Below are positions 53,887 through 64,000 of a stretch of DNA of 64,000 nt, in pieces; position 1 is the stretch's first letter, and each line of letters starts with the position of its first letter. Position numbers and translations under genes: made by a program. The notes under the pieces are model-generated. The model made no database searches. It was given only the letters and a program-made list of their open reading frames with translations, and was not told the DNA's origin. The stretch lies in contig NZ_VFOO01000001.1 of NCBI RefSeq assembly GCF_006716115.1, positions 1,612,001 to 1,676,000 of the forward strand. Reading direction: 5' to 3'. This DNA comes from Subtercola boreus (GTDB lineage Bacteria > Actinomycetota > Actinomycetes > Actinomycetales > Microbacteriaceae).

Positions 53887-55632
53887 TCATCGGCCGTCGG
53901 CCGCCAGCTGGATCAGTTCGCGGGCGTGCGCGAGGCCGCTTTCGGAGTCCGGCAGCCCCGACAGCAGCCGCGCCATCTCTGCCACCCTGTGCTCGCCGGT
54001 CAGCTGTCGGACGCTCGACTCGGTGACCGCCCCGTCACTGTCCTTCACGACCGAGAGGTGGTTGGTGGCGAACGCGGCGACCTGCGCCAGATGGGTCACC
54101 ACGATGACCTGCGATCCACGGGCCAGCTGGGCGAGTCGCCGGCCGATCTCGATCGCGGATGCTCCCCCGACGCCCGCGTCGACCTCGTCGAACACGAACG
54201 TGGGAACCGGATCCGTCGCCGCCAGCACCACCTCGATCGCGAGCATGATGCGGGAGAGCTCACCGCCCGACGCTCCCCGGCCGAGGGGCCTCGGTTCGGC
54301 TCCGGCATGGGACGCCAGCAGGAAGTGCACCGTGTCACGGCCGGTCGACGTGAGTTCGGTTCCCGGCAGAACCTCGACCACGAGCTGGGATCCGCCCATC
54401 GCGAGCGCAGCCAGTTCGTCGGACACGAGCGCGCTGAGACGACCCGCCGCCTCGGCACGCGCCTCGCTCACGTCGGCCGCGAGCGTCTCCGCGAGGCCCA
54501 AGGCGTCGGCGACGGCATCCGTGAGCTCCTCGATGCGGTCGGAGTCGTTGTCGAGCTCGATGAGCCGGGGGCCGGCGCCCTCGAAGAAGACGATCACGTC
54601 GTCGAGCGTCGGGCCGTACTTGCGGGCCAGCACCGACAGGGCGGCCCGGCGGTCCTGCACCTCGTCGAGCTCCGTTCCGCCGTCGGTGTCGAGTTCGGCG
54701 AGGTAGCTCGAGAGCTGCGTCGAGATCTCTGCGACGAGGAAGGATGCGCTGGCCAGCGATTCCACGATCGGCAGCAGCGCTGCGTCGTGCGCCTGCACCC
54801 GCTCGAGCTGCCGCAGCGCCGAATCGAGCAGTCCGACCGTGTCGGCGCGGCCGTCGAGTTCGTCGGAGGAGACCGCCTCCCGGGCGGATGCCGCCGCCAG
54901 CCGCAGGTCTTCGAGGTTGGTGAGCCGGCTCGCCCGTTCGGCGAGCGACTCCTCCTCGCCCGCGAGGGGCGCGAGGGCCTCGATCTCGGTGACCGCGATG
55001 CGGAGCGACTCGGCTTCGCGGATACGCACCTCCCGCTGGGTCACCAGCGTGTCGAGCTCCAGCCGCAGCGCCTGCCACGCGTGGAAGGCGTCTTCGTAGG
55101 CATCGAGCTGCTCCCGGAAAGGCCGCCCGGCGAACCGGTCTAGAGCGAGCCTCTGCTCGGTGGATGATCGGAGCCGCAGCTGGTCGGACTGACCGTGCAC
55201 CACCACCAGGCTCTCGCCGAGCTCGCCCAGCACACCGACGGGGGCGCTCCGACCACCCACGATGGCGCGGCTGCGGCCCTCGCCGGAGACCGAACGGGAG
55301 AGGATCAGCTCGGCCAGGGTGCTGGAGTCGATCGCCTCAACCTCGCCACCAGCGTCGCGCACCCGGTCGGCAACGACACCCTCGGACGGAACCCGCCAGC
55401 GGCCCTCCACCCAGCTCTGCGCCCGGCCCACCCGCACCTGGCCGGCCACCGCGCGCTCGCCCATGAGCAGGCCGAGCGCCTGCACGACCATCGTCTTGCC
55501 CGCACCCGTCTCACCGGTCACGGCGGTGAACCCGGGGCCGAGCGGCAGCACGGCTTCGGCGATCACACCCAGGTCTCGGATGGTGATCTCGTCGATCACT
55601 CCCCCGGCAGGCTTCCCGCCGGTCTCACTCAT
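53887..55632 (-). CDS. recN: DNA repair protein RecN
   Basis: A 581-residue SMC-like protein of double-strand-break repair. Walker A is VTGETGAGKTMVVQALGLL. A coiled-coil middle of about 150-380 follows. The ABC signature and Walker B are GASGGELSRIMLAIEVVL and PTFVFDEVDAGVG. It lies in the nadK-recN-pyrG run; the start overlaps the nadK stop by eight bases. No LexA-like box is visible inside the upstream nadK coding region. Confidence 0.95.
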   Translation of the reverse strand: MSETGGKPAGGVIDEITIRDLGVIAEAVLPLGPGFTAVTGETGAGKTMVVQALGLLMGERAVAGQVRVGRAQSWVEGRWRVPSEGVVADRVRDAGGEVEAIDSSTLAELILSRSVSGEGRSRAIVGGRSAPVGVLGELGESLVVVHGQSDQLRLRSSTEQRLALDRFAGRPFREQLDAYEDAFHAWQALRLELDTLVTQREVRIREAESLRIAVTEIEALAPLAGEEESLAERASRLTNLEDLRLAAASAREAVSSDELDGRADTVGLLDSALRQLERVQAHDAALLPIVESLASASFLVAEISTQLSSYLAELDTDGGTELDEVQDRRAALSVLARKYGPTLDDVIVFFEGAGPRLIELDNDSDRIEELTDAVADALGLAETLAADVSEARAEAAGRLSALVSDELAALAMGGSQLVVEVLPGTELTSTGRDTVHFLLASHAGAEPRPLGRGASGGELSRIMLAIEVVLAATDPVPTFVFDEVDAGVGGASAIEIGRRLAQLARGSQVIVVTHLAQVAAFATNHLSVVKDSDGAVTESSVRQLTGEHRVAEMARLLSGLPDSESGLAHARELIQLAADGR

Positions 55633-56542
55633 GGCGCTCCACCGGCCCGCGCCAGCCCTCGACGGGCAGCGCGAACTTGCGCACCAACCGGTCGGAGAAC
55701 GGCCCGTGGGTCAGACGCGCGAGGCGCACCGGCACGGCAGACTTCCGCGACTCTATGCGGGAACCGGGCGGCAGGTCGAAGCCGCGCCGCCCGTCGCACC
55801 AGAGCACGCCGGCACCCGGGGTGCGTTCGAGCATCTCGACGGCGAGCACCGAATCGGGGCCGATCACCAGGGCGCGCGAGAACAGCGCGTGCGGGCTCAG
55901 CGGCACGAACAGCAGCGCGTCGAGGCTCGGCCAGACGATCGGCCCACCGGCTGAGAACGCGTAGGCGGTGGATCCGGTCGGGGTCGCCATCACGACGCCG
56001 TCGCAGCCGAAGCTCGACAGCGGACGGGCATCCACCTCGATGACCACCTCGATCATCCGCTCCCGGCTCGCCTTCTCGACCGTCGCCTCGTTCAGGGCCC
56101 AGCCCTCGTAGACCACCTCCGAGCGGTGGGTCACGACGACGTCGAGCGTCATGCGCTCCTCCACCAGGTAGTCGCCGCCCAGCACGCGTTCCACCGACGC
56201 CCGGAGGTCTTCGCGCTCGCTCTCGGCGAGGAACCCGACATGCCCGAGGTTGACGCCGAGGAGCGGCACGGGGCAGCCGCGCACGATCTCCGCGGCACGC
56301 AGGATCGTGCCGTCGCCACCCAGCACGATCACCAGCTCGAGGTCGGTCGTCTGCACGTCGACGCCCAGGAGACCGATGATCGAGGGATCGGTCAGCCGGC
56401 CGGAGATGTCGTCGAGATCGCTCGGAGACAGCACCGGGGTGACCCCCGACGCTGCCAGCTGGTCGCAGACCTGCATGGCCGCATCGACCGAATCGCGGCG
56501 ACCGGTGTGGAGCACGACGAGGAAATAGCGGGGTGTCGTCAC
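55625..56542 (-). CDS. nadK: NAD kinase
   Basis: A 305-residue kinase making NADP. The conserved motif is VIVLGGDGTILRAAEIVRG; the second NE-type element is GWALNEATVEKASRERMIEV; the substrate loop is DGVVMATPTGSTAYAFSAGG. The GTG at 56542 overlaps the tlyA stop (GTGA); a longer ATG start at 56584 exists but would place 14 variable residues upstream. AGGAG lies ten bases before the GTG. Confidence 0.95.
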   Translation of the reverse strand: MTTPRYFLVVLHTGRRDSVDAAMQVCDQLAASGVTPVLSPSDLDDISGRLTDPSIIGLLGVDVQTTDLELVIVLGGDGTILRAAEIVRGCPVPLLGVNLGHVGFLAESEREDLRASVERVLGGDYLVEERMTLDVVVTHRSEVVYEGWALNEATVEKASRERMIEVVIEVDARPLSSFGCDGVVMATPTGSTAYAFSAGGPIVWPSLDALLFVPLSPHALFSRALVIGPDSVLAVEMLERTPGAGVLWCDGRRGFDLPPGSRIESRKSAVPVRLARLTHGPFSDRLVRKFALPVEGWRGPVERHE

Positions 56543-57420
56543 GACGTCTGGGCTCCTGAAAGTGAAAGTGCGCGGTGCAACCATTCTGTCGGATTGGTTC
56601 CCGCCGCTCTGCTCAACCAGACGAGATACTCATGATTCCCGGCATTTCCGATGACTGGGGAGGAGATGATGCCGGCCGTGCCGAGACCGGCGTCGAAAGC
56701 CGCCCAGAGCACGCCGGTGATGGCGTCTGCGCGGAGCCCCGCGTTCCGCACGACACCCTCCCGGATGCCCGTCCTGCCCACCTCGAACTGCGGCTTGATG
56801 AGTAGCACGAAGTCCGCTTCTGGGGTTGCCAGGGCTACGAGCGCCGGCAGCGCCGTCACGAGGGAGATGAACGAGAGGTCAGCGACGACGAGCGCCGGAG
56901 CCTCCGTCACGCCGGACGCGGCGGCGAGCGACTCCGGAGTTCCGTAGCGGATGTTGTACCCCTCCACGACGCTCACCCGGGCATCCGACGCCACCACCGG
57001 CGACAACTGACCGTGGCCGACATCGACTGCAAGCACGCCCCGCGCACCCCGCTCGAGCAGCACCTGGCTGAAGCCACCCGTCGAGGCGCCCGCATCGAGC
57101 GCCAGCCGCCCGTCGACGACGACCCCGGCGAACGCATCGAGCGCAGCGACGAGCTTGCCGGCCCCGCGGCTCACGTAGTGGTCGCTACCCTCGACCCGCA
57201 GCTCCTGGCCGCCGAACACCTTCGCCGACGGCTTGACCACAACGACTCCGTCGACGCTCACGAACCCGTCGGCGATCAGCTGTGCAGCGTGGTTCCGCGA
57301 CCGGGCGAGCCCCGTCGACGCCAGGGCGGAGTCGAGCCGGCTCCCCTCGGGGAAGCCCACGGCAAGCCCGTCGCCGTCGGCCAGCTCACCCAGAGGCCCG
57401 TCGCCGTCAGCCACGCGCAC
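56539..57420 (-). CDS. tlyA: rRNA 2'-O-methyltransferase TlyA
   Basis: A 293-residue protein. An S4 domain (RLDSALASTGLARSRNHAAQ and VSVDGVVVVKPSAKV) is followed by an FtsJ-like methyltransferase: LALDAGASTGGFSQVLLERG (SAM-binding) and VVADLSFISL, then LLIKPQFEVG. TlyA methylates 16S and 23S rRNA and underlies capreomycin sensitivity in mycobacteria. The GTG at 57420 lies inside the 3' end of the small upstream gene. Confidence 0.95.
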   Translation of the reverse strand: MRVADGDGPLGELADGDGLAVGFPEGSRLDSALASTGLARSRNHAAQLIADGFVSVDGVVVVKPSAKVFGGQELRVEGSDHYVSRGAGKLVAALDAFAGVVVDGRLALDAGASTGGFSQVLLERGARGVLAVDVGHGQLSPVVASDARVSVVEGYNIRYGTPESLAAASGVTEAPALVVADLSFISLVTALPALVALATPEADFVLLIKPQFEVGRTGIREGVVRNAGLRADAITGVLWAAFDAGLGTAGIISSPVIGNAGNHEYLVWLSRAAGTNPTEWLHRALSLSGAQTS

Positions 57421-57580
57421 CGGGCGAGTCGCCGCCCTCGAGGCGGCTCCGCAACTCGTCGTGCAGCTGCACGTAGGTAACCGAGCGCGATTCGAGAGGC
57501 TGGTCTTCGATCACCCGGAGCCGCGTCAGAAGCTCGCCTTCGAGCGCCTCACCGCCGACGTCGCTGCTCTCGTCTGTCAC
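57407..57580 (-). CDS. small conserved-position protein between HAD gene and tlyA, 57 aa
   Basis: A GTG at 57580 begins a 57-residue acidic frame reading VTDESSDVGG, then LLTRLRVIEDQPLESR and VTYVQLHDELRSRLEGG. It ends 14 bases inside tlyA, so the two would be translationally coupled. Composition (amphipathic, no TM) is protein-like. Its position between a HAD-IIA phosphatase and tlyA matches small unannotated proteins seen in related genomes. Function unknown. Confidence 0.6.
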   Translation of the reverse strand: MTDESSDVGGEALEGELLTRLRVIEDQPLESRSVTYVQLHDELRSRLEGGDSPGARG

Positions 57581-57601
57581 CCCTTCAGGCTACCCGACGC
57601 C

Positions 57602-58591
57602 TCAGCTGTAGAGCTCAGGCGCGACCTGCAGCCCGTAGATGGGCCGACCGGATGCCCAGATCAGCGATGATCCTGCACGAAGTCTGTCGACAGCACTGTC
57701 ACCCGACTTCACGACCTCGATCGCGTCACCCTTCAGTCGAACCACGGCGGAGTTCACGGTGGCTGTGTTGCCGTCCTTCGAGAACTCCGTCTCGGGGTAC
57801 GGCTCGAACAACCCGCGGAGGTCGTCGAGGATGAACGTCGGCCGCGAATCCTTGTCGGCAGCGAGCAGTTGCTTCGGCCCGTCGATCCCGGTCAGCACGT
57901 GCACGGAGCGCATTCCGGCGCGGTTGGCCCCCACGATGTCCGTGTCGAGCCGGTCGCCGATGAACAGCGGAGTCTTCGCCCCGAAGCGTTCCACGGCAGC
58001 ATCGAAGATCGCCTTCTCCGGCTTGCCGCCCACCACCGGCAGGATGCCGACGGCCGTGTGCACAGCGGAGACCAGCGTTCCGTTACCCGGCGCGATCCCG
58101 CCCTCGACCGGAATCGTCCAGTCGGTGTTGGTGGCCACCCACGGAATGCCGGTGTGCAGAGCGAAGCTCGCCTGCGCGAGATCGGTCCACGCCACCGTGG
58201 GCGCGAAGCCCTGGATGACCGCCGCCGGCTTGTCGGACGCCTGCCGAGTGACGTGGAAGCCTGCCTTCTCGACCTCGCTCGTCAGCCCCTCCCCGCCGAC
58301 GACCAGGATCGTCGACCCCGCGGGCACCAGGCCGGCCAGCAGTAGCACGGCCGCCTGCGGGCTCGTCACCACGTCACGCGGCGCGACCTCGAGCCCGAAG
58401 CTCGTGAGGTGTTCAGCGACCTGGGCGTCAGTGCGCGAGGCGTTGTTCGTGATGTAGCCGACGGTCACACCTTCGCCCACAGCCCGGCCCAGGGCATCCA
58501 CCGCGTACTCGATCGCGTTCCTGCCGGTGTAGACCACACCGTCGAGATCGGCGAGCAGAACGTCGACTCCGTCGAGGGGGGTGGATGTCAC
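57602..58591 (-). CDS. HAD-superfamily hydrolase, subfamily IIA (NagD-like phosphatase)
   Basis: A 329-residue HAD-IIA phosphatase. Motif I is VLLADLDGVVYTG (two Asp), motif II YITNNASRTD, motif III Lys in GGKPEKAIFDAA and motif IV FIGDRLDTDIVGANRAGM. It dephosphorylates small phosphoesters; metabolite repair is a common role. AAGGAG lies before a GTG at 58591, which is preferred over the longer start. The C-terminal 70 residues are beyond the core and have no known domain. Confidence 0.92.
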   Translation of the reverse strand: MTSTPLDGVDVLLADLDGVVYTGRNAIEYAVDALGRAVGEGVTVGYITNNASRTDAQVAEHLTSFGLEVAPRDVVTSPQAAVLLLAGLVPAGSTILVVGGEGLTSEVEKAGFHVTRQASDKPAAVIQGFAPTVAWTDLAQASFALHTGIPWVATNTDWTIPVEGGIAPGNGTLVSAVHTAVGILPVVGGKPEKAIFDAAVERFGAKTPLFIGDRLDTDIVGANRAGMRSVHVLTGIDGPKQLLAADKDSRPTFILDDLRGLFEPYPETEFSKDGNTATVNSAVVRLKGDAIEVVKSGDSAVDRLRAGSSLIWASGRPIYGLQVAPELYS

Positions 58592-58595
58592 GGCC

Positions 58596-59651
58596 CTACT
58601 CCTTCGTGTCCTGAACAGGCTCACCGGCCGTGTCCTCCGTCGTCGTGTCGCCGGCCGCGCTCTCGTCGGCCGCGCTGTCGCTGGCCGCGCTGTCCTCCTC
58701 GGACCCGAGTTCCTCGAAGACCTCGATCAGGTCGTCGTCTTCGTCGGTGGATGCAGCGTAGAGCGCCGCCTCGGCACGATCAGCGTTCTCGCGCCACTCT
58801 GCCGCCTCGGCGTCCCGACCGAGATCGTCGAGCACCTCCGCGTACGCCCAGAACAGTTCCGGGCTGTAGGAGTAGGCGCGTTTCGCGTCGAGCTGCGGAA
58901 TGTGGAGTTCGGCGAGAGCCGCCTCCGGCTGGCCCTGGTCGAGCCTCGCGCCGGACATGGCGATCGCCACGGCCACCTGTGTCGACGGGGTGAGGCTCTC
59001 CCGCGGCACGGAACGCCCGAGCTCGAGCGCCCGGTCGGGCCGGCCGAGCCCGCGCTCGCTGTCGACCATCAACGCGAGCTGCTCGTTGGAGCCCGAGATG
59101 CGCCGATAGGTGCGGAGTTCCCGGATGGCGAGGGCGTAGTCACCCGTCGCGTAGGCCGTGATGGCCAGCGTCTCACGCACCATCGCGATGCGACCCGCGC
59201 GGCGGGAGGCGGATGTCGCATGCTTGTGCGCCAGCTCGGGATCGCTCTCGATCAACCGGGCCACCATCACCAGGTGCTTTGCGACGCCGTCCGCGTTCTC
59301 CTTCGAGAGCGTCTTCAGCTCGTTGAACGCGCCCTTGTCGAGCTCCTTGACCGAGACGTCCTCCGGAATGTCAGGATCGTCGTGGTGCGGCCGGACCGCC
59401 CGCAACTCCCGCTGGCGGAGTTCCTCGGGCGTCAGGCCCTCGTCGCGATACCCGCCACGATTCGCTTTGTCGCGCGCACCGGGCGCAGCACTCCGCGCCG
59501 GCTTTCCATCCGTCGTCCAGAGCTTCTTCTCGCCGGACTTCTGCGGCGGCCGGGATCCTCTCGGCCGATCCGAACCGCCCCTCGGGCCGTCGGCGCGCGC
59601 TCCATCCTGTCGACGCCCGGGGCGTTTCTCCCTGTCTGGCGAATCGCTCAT
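58596..59651 (-). CDS. TPR-containing hypothetical protein
   Basis: A 351-residue protein. The first 75 residues are basic and Gly/Arg/Pro-rich (disordered), followed by a helical TPR-like array (VKELDKGAFNELKTLSKENA onward, ITAYATGDYALAIRELRTYR, RPDRALELGRSV). The C-terminal 40 residues are very acidic (EEDSAASDSAADESAAGD). Such proteins often sit next to the HAD-IIA/tlyA cluster in actinobacteria. It ends five bases before the HAD start. Function unknown. Confidence 0.85.
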   Translation of the reverse strand: MSDSPDREKRPGRRQDGARADGPRGGSDRPRGSRPPQKSGEKKLWTTDGKPARSAAPGARDKANRGGYRDEGLTPEELRQRELRAVRPHHDDPDIPEDVSVKELDKGAFNELKTLSKENADGVAKHLVMVARLIESDPELAHKHATSASRRAGRIAMVRETLAITAYATGDYALAIRELRTYRRISGSNEQLALMVDSERGLGRPDRALELGRSVPRESLTPSTQVAVAIAMSGARLDQGQPEAALAELHIPQLDAKRAYSYSPELFWAYAEVLDDLGRDAEAAEWRENADRAEAALYAASTDEDDDLIEVFEELGSEEDSAASDSAADESAAGDTTTEDTAGEPVQDTKE

Positions 59652-59712
59652 GACACTCCTGTCGTCTGGTGCGCGCTGTGTAGATGTGGGTCGAGTCTAG
59701 CGTTCTCACACC

Positions 59713-59745
59713 AGAAGCCCGGCCCGTGTCACGGGCCGGGCTTCT
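59713..59745 (-). terminator. intrinsic terminator
   Basis: A perfect 14-bp stem (AGAAGCCCGGCCCG / CGGGCCGGGCTTCT) with a 5-base loop follows the secreted-protein gene that stops at 59762. It separates it from the TPR gene beginning at 59651. Confidence 0.8.
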
Positions 59746-59761
59746 GACGTGCGTGGATGGA

Positions 59762-60283
59762 TCAGGTCGCGGAGCAGAGGACGAGCGTCGAGGAGACCGA
59801 CGCCGCAGCCTTGCCGCCCGTGGCCGCGTAGCCGGTCGGGATGCTGGCGACCGCGTTCAGTGTGAACGCGACTGTGATGGAGAGCGTGGTGCGGAACGCG
59901 AGGGTCGCGCCGGCAGCAAGTGCCGATGTCAGAGTGATCTGGCGGCTGGTGCCGCTCAGCACCGACACACTCGCCGTTCCGCCCGTCACACTGAACACAC
60001 CGATGTTCGCGACGCCGGATCCGGTGATGACGACGGTTGTGCCCACAGGGAGCGGCTGAGCGGGACCGGCCGTGAGCGTGAAGCCCGGGCCGACAACGCC
60101 GAGTATGCCGCAGGTACCCGTGAGCTGGTAGGCGCCCAGATCGATGTCCCCCGACGCCGCTGCCATCGGTGCAGCAACGGCCAGTGCAATTACCGGCACG
60201 CTCCAGGCGGCCGTTCTGACCACCGTACGTCGTTCAATGAGCCTCTTCGCTCCGGTCGTCTCGATCTCATCGTCAGTCTTCAT
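59762..60283 (-). CDS. exported protein with twin-arginine signal
   Basis: A 173-residue secreted protein. The N-terminal ERRTVVRTAAWSVPVIALAV is a Tat-type signal (RR plus hydrophobic core) with cleavage after AAPMAAA-like residues. The mature part is beta-rich, Gly/Thr/Val-rich, with two Cys (GTCGIL and VLCSAT) that could form a disulfide. I recognise no family. AGGGGG lies six bases before the ATG at 60283. It is followed by a terminator, so it is a single-gene unit. Confidence 0.8.
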   Translation of the reverse strand: MKTDDEIETTGAKRLIERRTVVRTAAWSVPVIALAVAAPMAAASGDIDLGAYQLTGTCGILGVVGPGFTLTAGPAQPLPVGTTVVITGSGVANIGVFSVTGGTASVSVLSGTSRQITLTSALAAGATLAFRTTLSITVAFTLNAVASIPTGYAATGGKAAASVSSTLVLCSAT

Positions 60284-60288
60284 CGAAT

Positions 60289-60360
60289 ACCCCCTAGGTA
60301 TGGATTCTGGATGGATCCATCTTTGGGTGGATTCAGCAGAGGGGGTCGTCCGCTCCCCCC
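60289..60360 (-). promoter_or_regulatory. 5' leader with competing GC pairings and ribosome-site sequestration potential
   Basis: Upstream of the secreted-protein gene the minus strand carries GGGGGG (60360-60355), ACCCCCT (60346-60340) and the ribosome site AGGGGGT (60295-60289). ACCCCCT can pair either with the upstream G-run or, perfectly over seven bases, with the ribosome site. This gives two mutually exclusive structures. Between them is a short palindrome ATGGATCCAT. Confidence 0.35.
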
Positions 60361-60408
60361 AATGGTGTACCCATAAAAGGGGTGATACGAATGGCCGGAA
60401 GACTGGCC

Positions 60409-61053
60409 TCAGTACTGTTCGGGCCAGTCGAAGGGCTGGCTCGGTGAGGCCGCGGTGCCGGCAGGACTGACGACGATGTCGATGTCCATCTTGTTGGTGA
60501 ACACGATGGCCGCCGGGTTACCGCTGTACGGCTGCTGGTTCACGAAGACCGAGAACGTTTCGCCGGCCGAGCTGGGGTACGCACCGATGCTTGTGTCGTC
60601 GAGGGCGACGTTCCACTCGGTGAAGAACTGCCCGAGCGTGAAGTCGGCCTGCACAGGCGACTCGACGTGGATGATCCCGGTCGTGTCATGCGTGTGCAGC
60701 GGTGACACTGAGCCGGACGGGTTGTCGATCCCGATCTCCGCGGGCACGACCTCGTCCTGTCCGTCGATCGTGATCGTCAGGTGGGCGTGCAGATGCAGTG
60801 CGGTGCCCTCCGTTCCGAGCATCCGGAGGCCTGCCGCAGCAGCGCGTTCGGTCGGGTCGCTGGGCCGGTCCCAGGGAGCTCCGGTCACAGCACCGACCGC
60901 CGTGGTCGCGGGGAGGAACGGGCTCTCGGCAGCAGCCGGCGCCGGTACATCCGCCGGCGCGCTCCGCACTGCCCCCAGCAGCGCCGTCGCGCACAGCACG
61001 ACGACGCTCACTCCCGCGAGCACGCCTGCCTTGAACGCCTGCTTTTCTCTCAT
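60409..61053 (-). CDS. exported hypothetical protein
   Basis: A 214-residue protein with an N-terminal signal or anchor (about residues 10-30, VLAGVSVVVLCATALLGAV), then an Ala/Pro-rich linker. The globular part has LHLHAHLTITIDGQDEVV and PLHTHDTTGIIHVESP, a His-rich pair that could bind metal, then FTLGQFFTEWNVALDD. The family is known only as hypothetical to me. The ATG at 61053 is chosen; further upstream the frame enters the 5S/terminator region and is not coding. Confidence 0.82.
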   Translation of the reverse strand: MREKQAFKAGVLAGVSVVVLCATALLGAVRSAPADVPAPAAAESPFLPATTAVGAVTGAPWDRPSDPTERAAAAGLRMLGTEGTALHLHAHLTITIDGQDEVVPAEIGIDNPSGSVSPLHTHDTTGIIHVESPVQADFTLGQFFTEWNVALDDTSIGAYPSSAGETFSVFVNQQPYSGNPAAIVFTNKMDIDIVVSPAGTAASPSQPFDWPEQY

Positions 61054-61089
61054 TCCCCCACCGTAGGTCGTACGGCTGGGCGTTAAAGC

Positions 61090-61123
61090 AGAACAGCCCG
61101 ACCGGTGAGGGTCGGGCTGTTCT
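61090..61123 (-). terminator. rRNA operon terminator
   Basis: A 13-bp stem (AGAACAGCCCGAC / GTCGGGCTGTTCT) with loop CGGTGAGG lies 3' of the 5S gene on the minus strand, followed by a short T-rich run (GCTTTAACG). This is the end of the rrn operon. Confidence 0.85.
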
Positions 61124-61134
61124 TCAATGTGGGT

Positions 61135-61251
61135 CCGGCGGTGTCCTACTCTCCCACAAGGTCTCCCTTGCAGTACCATCGGCGCTGAGAGTCTTAGCTT
61201 CCGGGTTCGGAATGTTGCCGGGCGTTTCCCTCTCGCTATGGCCGCCGAAAC
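61135..61251 (-). rRNA. rrf: 5S ribosomal RNA
   Basis: The minus strand reads GTTTCGGCGGCCATAGCG at the 5' end, through CCGAACCCGGAAGCTAAG, to GGTACTGCAAGGGAGACC and GAGAGTAGGACACCGCC at the 3' end. The ends pair as helix I. Length is about 117 bases, normal for actinobacteria; the ends are placed to within a few bases. Confidence 0.95.
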
Positions 61252-61437
61252 TCTAGGAACATACGGTGATGTTCTCAAGACTTTCGATGCTTCTAGCATC
61301 AGTGTTGAGTTGTGTCCCCCACGGGTGGGGGGTGTGTTGCCCCGACCGTATGTCGGGAACCACAGAGTGGACGCGATTGTCTTTGGTGCGCAGATCACTT
61401 TCAGCCACACCCGTTGCGGGGGTGGTGGTGTTTGTGA

Positions 61438-64000
<2,563 letters not shown>

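Overview
The window is GC-rich actinobacterial chromosome, most likely from the family Microbacteriaceae. Three things support this. The core-gene order pyrG / NUDIX / xerD / parA / scpA / scpB / rluB / tyrA / cmk / der is the actinobacterial arrangement. A mycothiol-type maleylpyruvate isomerase and an F420-type luciferase-like oxidoreductase both point to an actinomycete. GTG starts and short start/stop overlaps are frequent. The species cannot be named from the sequence alone.

Layout. 1-2176: the 5' part of a large AAA-type (LuxR/MalT-like) regulator on the minus strand. 2254-11057: mixed metabolism and DNA repair, with a small hypothetical gene, an F420-type oxidoreductase, a zinc-ribbon/acidic-tail protein whose upstream DNA carries four 20-bp tandem repeats, a NarL-type two-component pair, a LigC-type DNA ligase, a LOG-family phosphoribohydrolase, a membrane-anchored lysozyme-fold protein and a LigD-like primase-polymerase (the natural partner of LigC). 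11431-19059: a likely defence segment, made of a 2119-aa protein (transglutaminase-like, DUF4011-like, SF1 helicase, Vsr-like and DUF3320-like regions) and an upstream XRE regulator/nucleotidyltransferase pair with a perfect inverted-repeat operator. 19160-24803: accessory genes (SRPBCC protein, membrane-anchored DUF1524 nuclease, JAB/RadC-like hypothetical, TPR protein, UvrA paralogue).

24808-42788 is a catabolic region. It encodes a complete lower gentisate pathway: gentisate 1,2-dioxygenase, mycothiol-dependent maleylpyruvate isomerase and an FAH-type fumarylpyruvate hydrolase. With it are a two-component flavin hydroxylase (acyl-CoA-dehydrogenase-like oxygenase plus HpaC-like reductase), an SsuABC/NMT1-type ABC importer, a ThDP enzyme, an alcohol dehydrogenase, two SDRs, an alpha/beta hydrolase, an amidase, a D-2-hydroxyacid dehydrogenase and a LysR regulator. 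GTGATC/GATCAC operator-like elements lie in two of its divergent promoters. The upstream substrate is unknown.

42792-61053 is mostly core chromosome on the minus strand: tRNA-Pro(GGG), a frameshifted MOSC gene, der, cmk, tyrA, rluB, scpB, scpA, parA, xerD, a NUDIX gene, pyrG, recN, nadK, tlyA, a 57-aa protein, a HAD phosphatase, a TPR protein and two exported proteins. 61090-64000 is the 3' end of an rRNA operon on the minus strand: terminator, 5S, and most of 23S, whose 5' end lies outside the window.

The most promising material for new biology is the large helicase-nuclease with its neighbouring XRE/nucleotidyltransferase pair, the gentisate cluster with its shared operators, the 20-bp repeat array, and two candidate RNA leaders.
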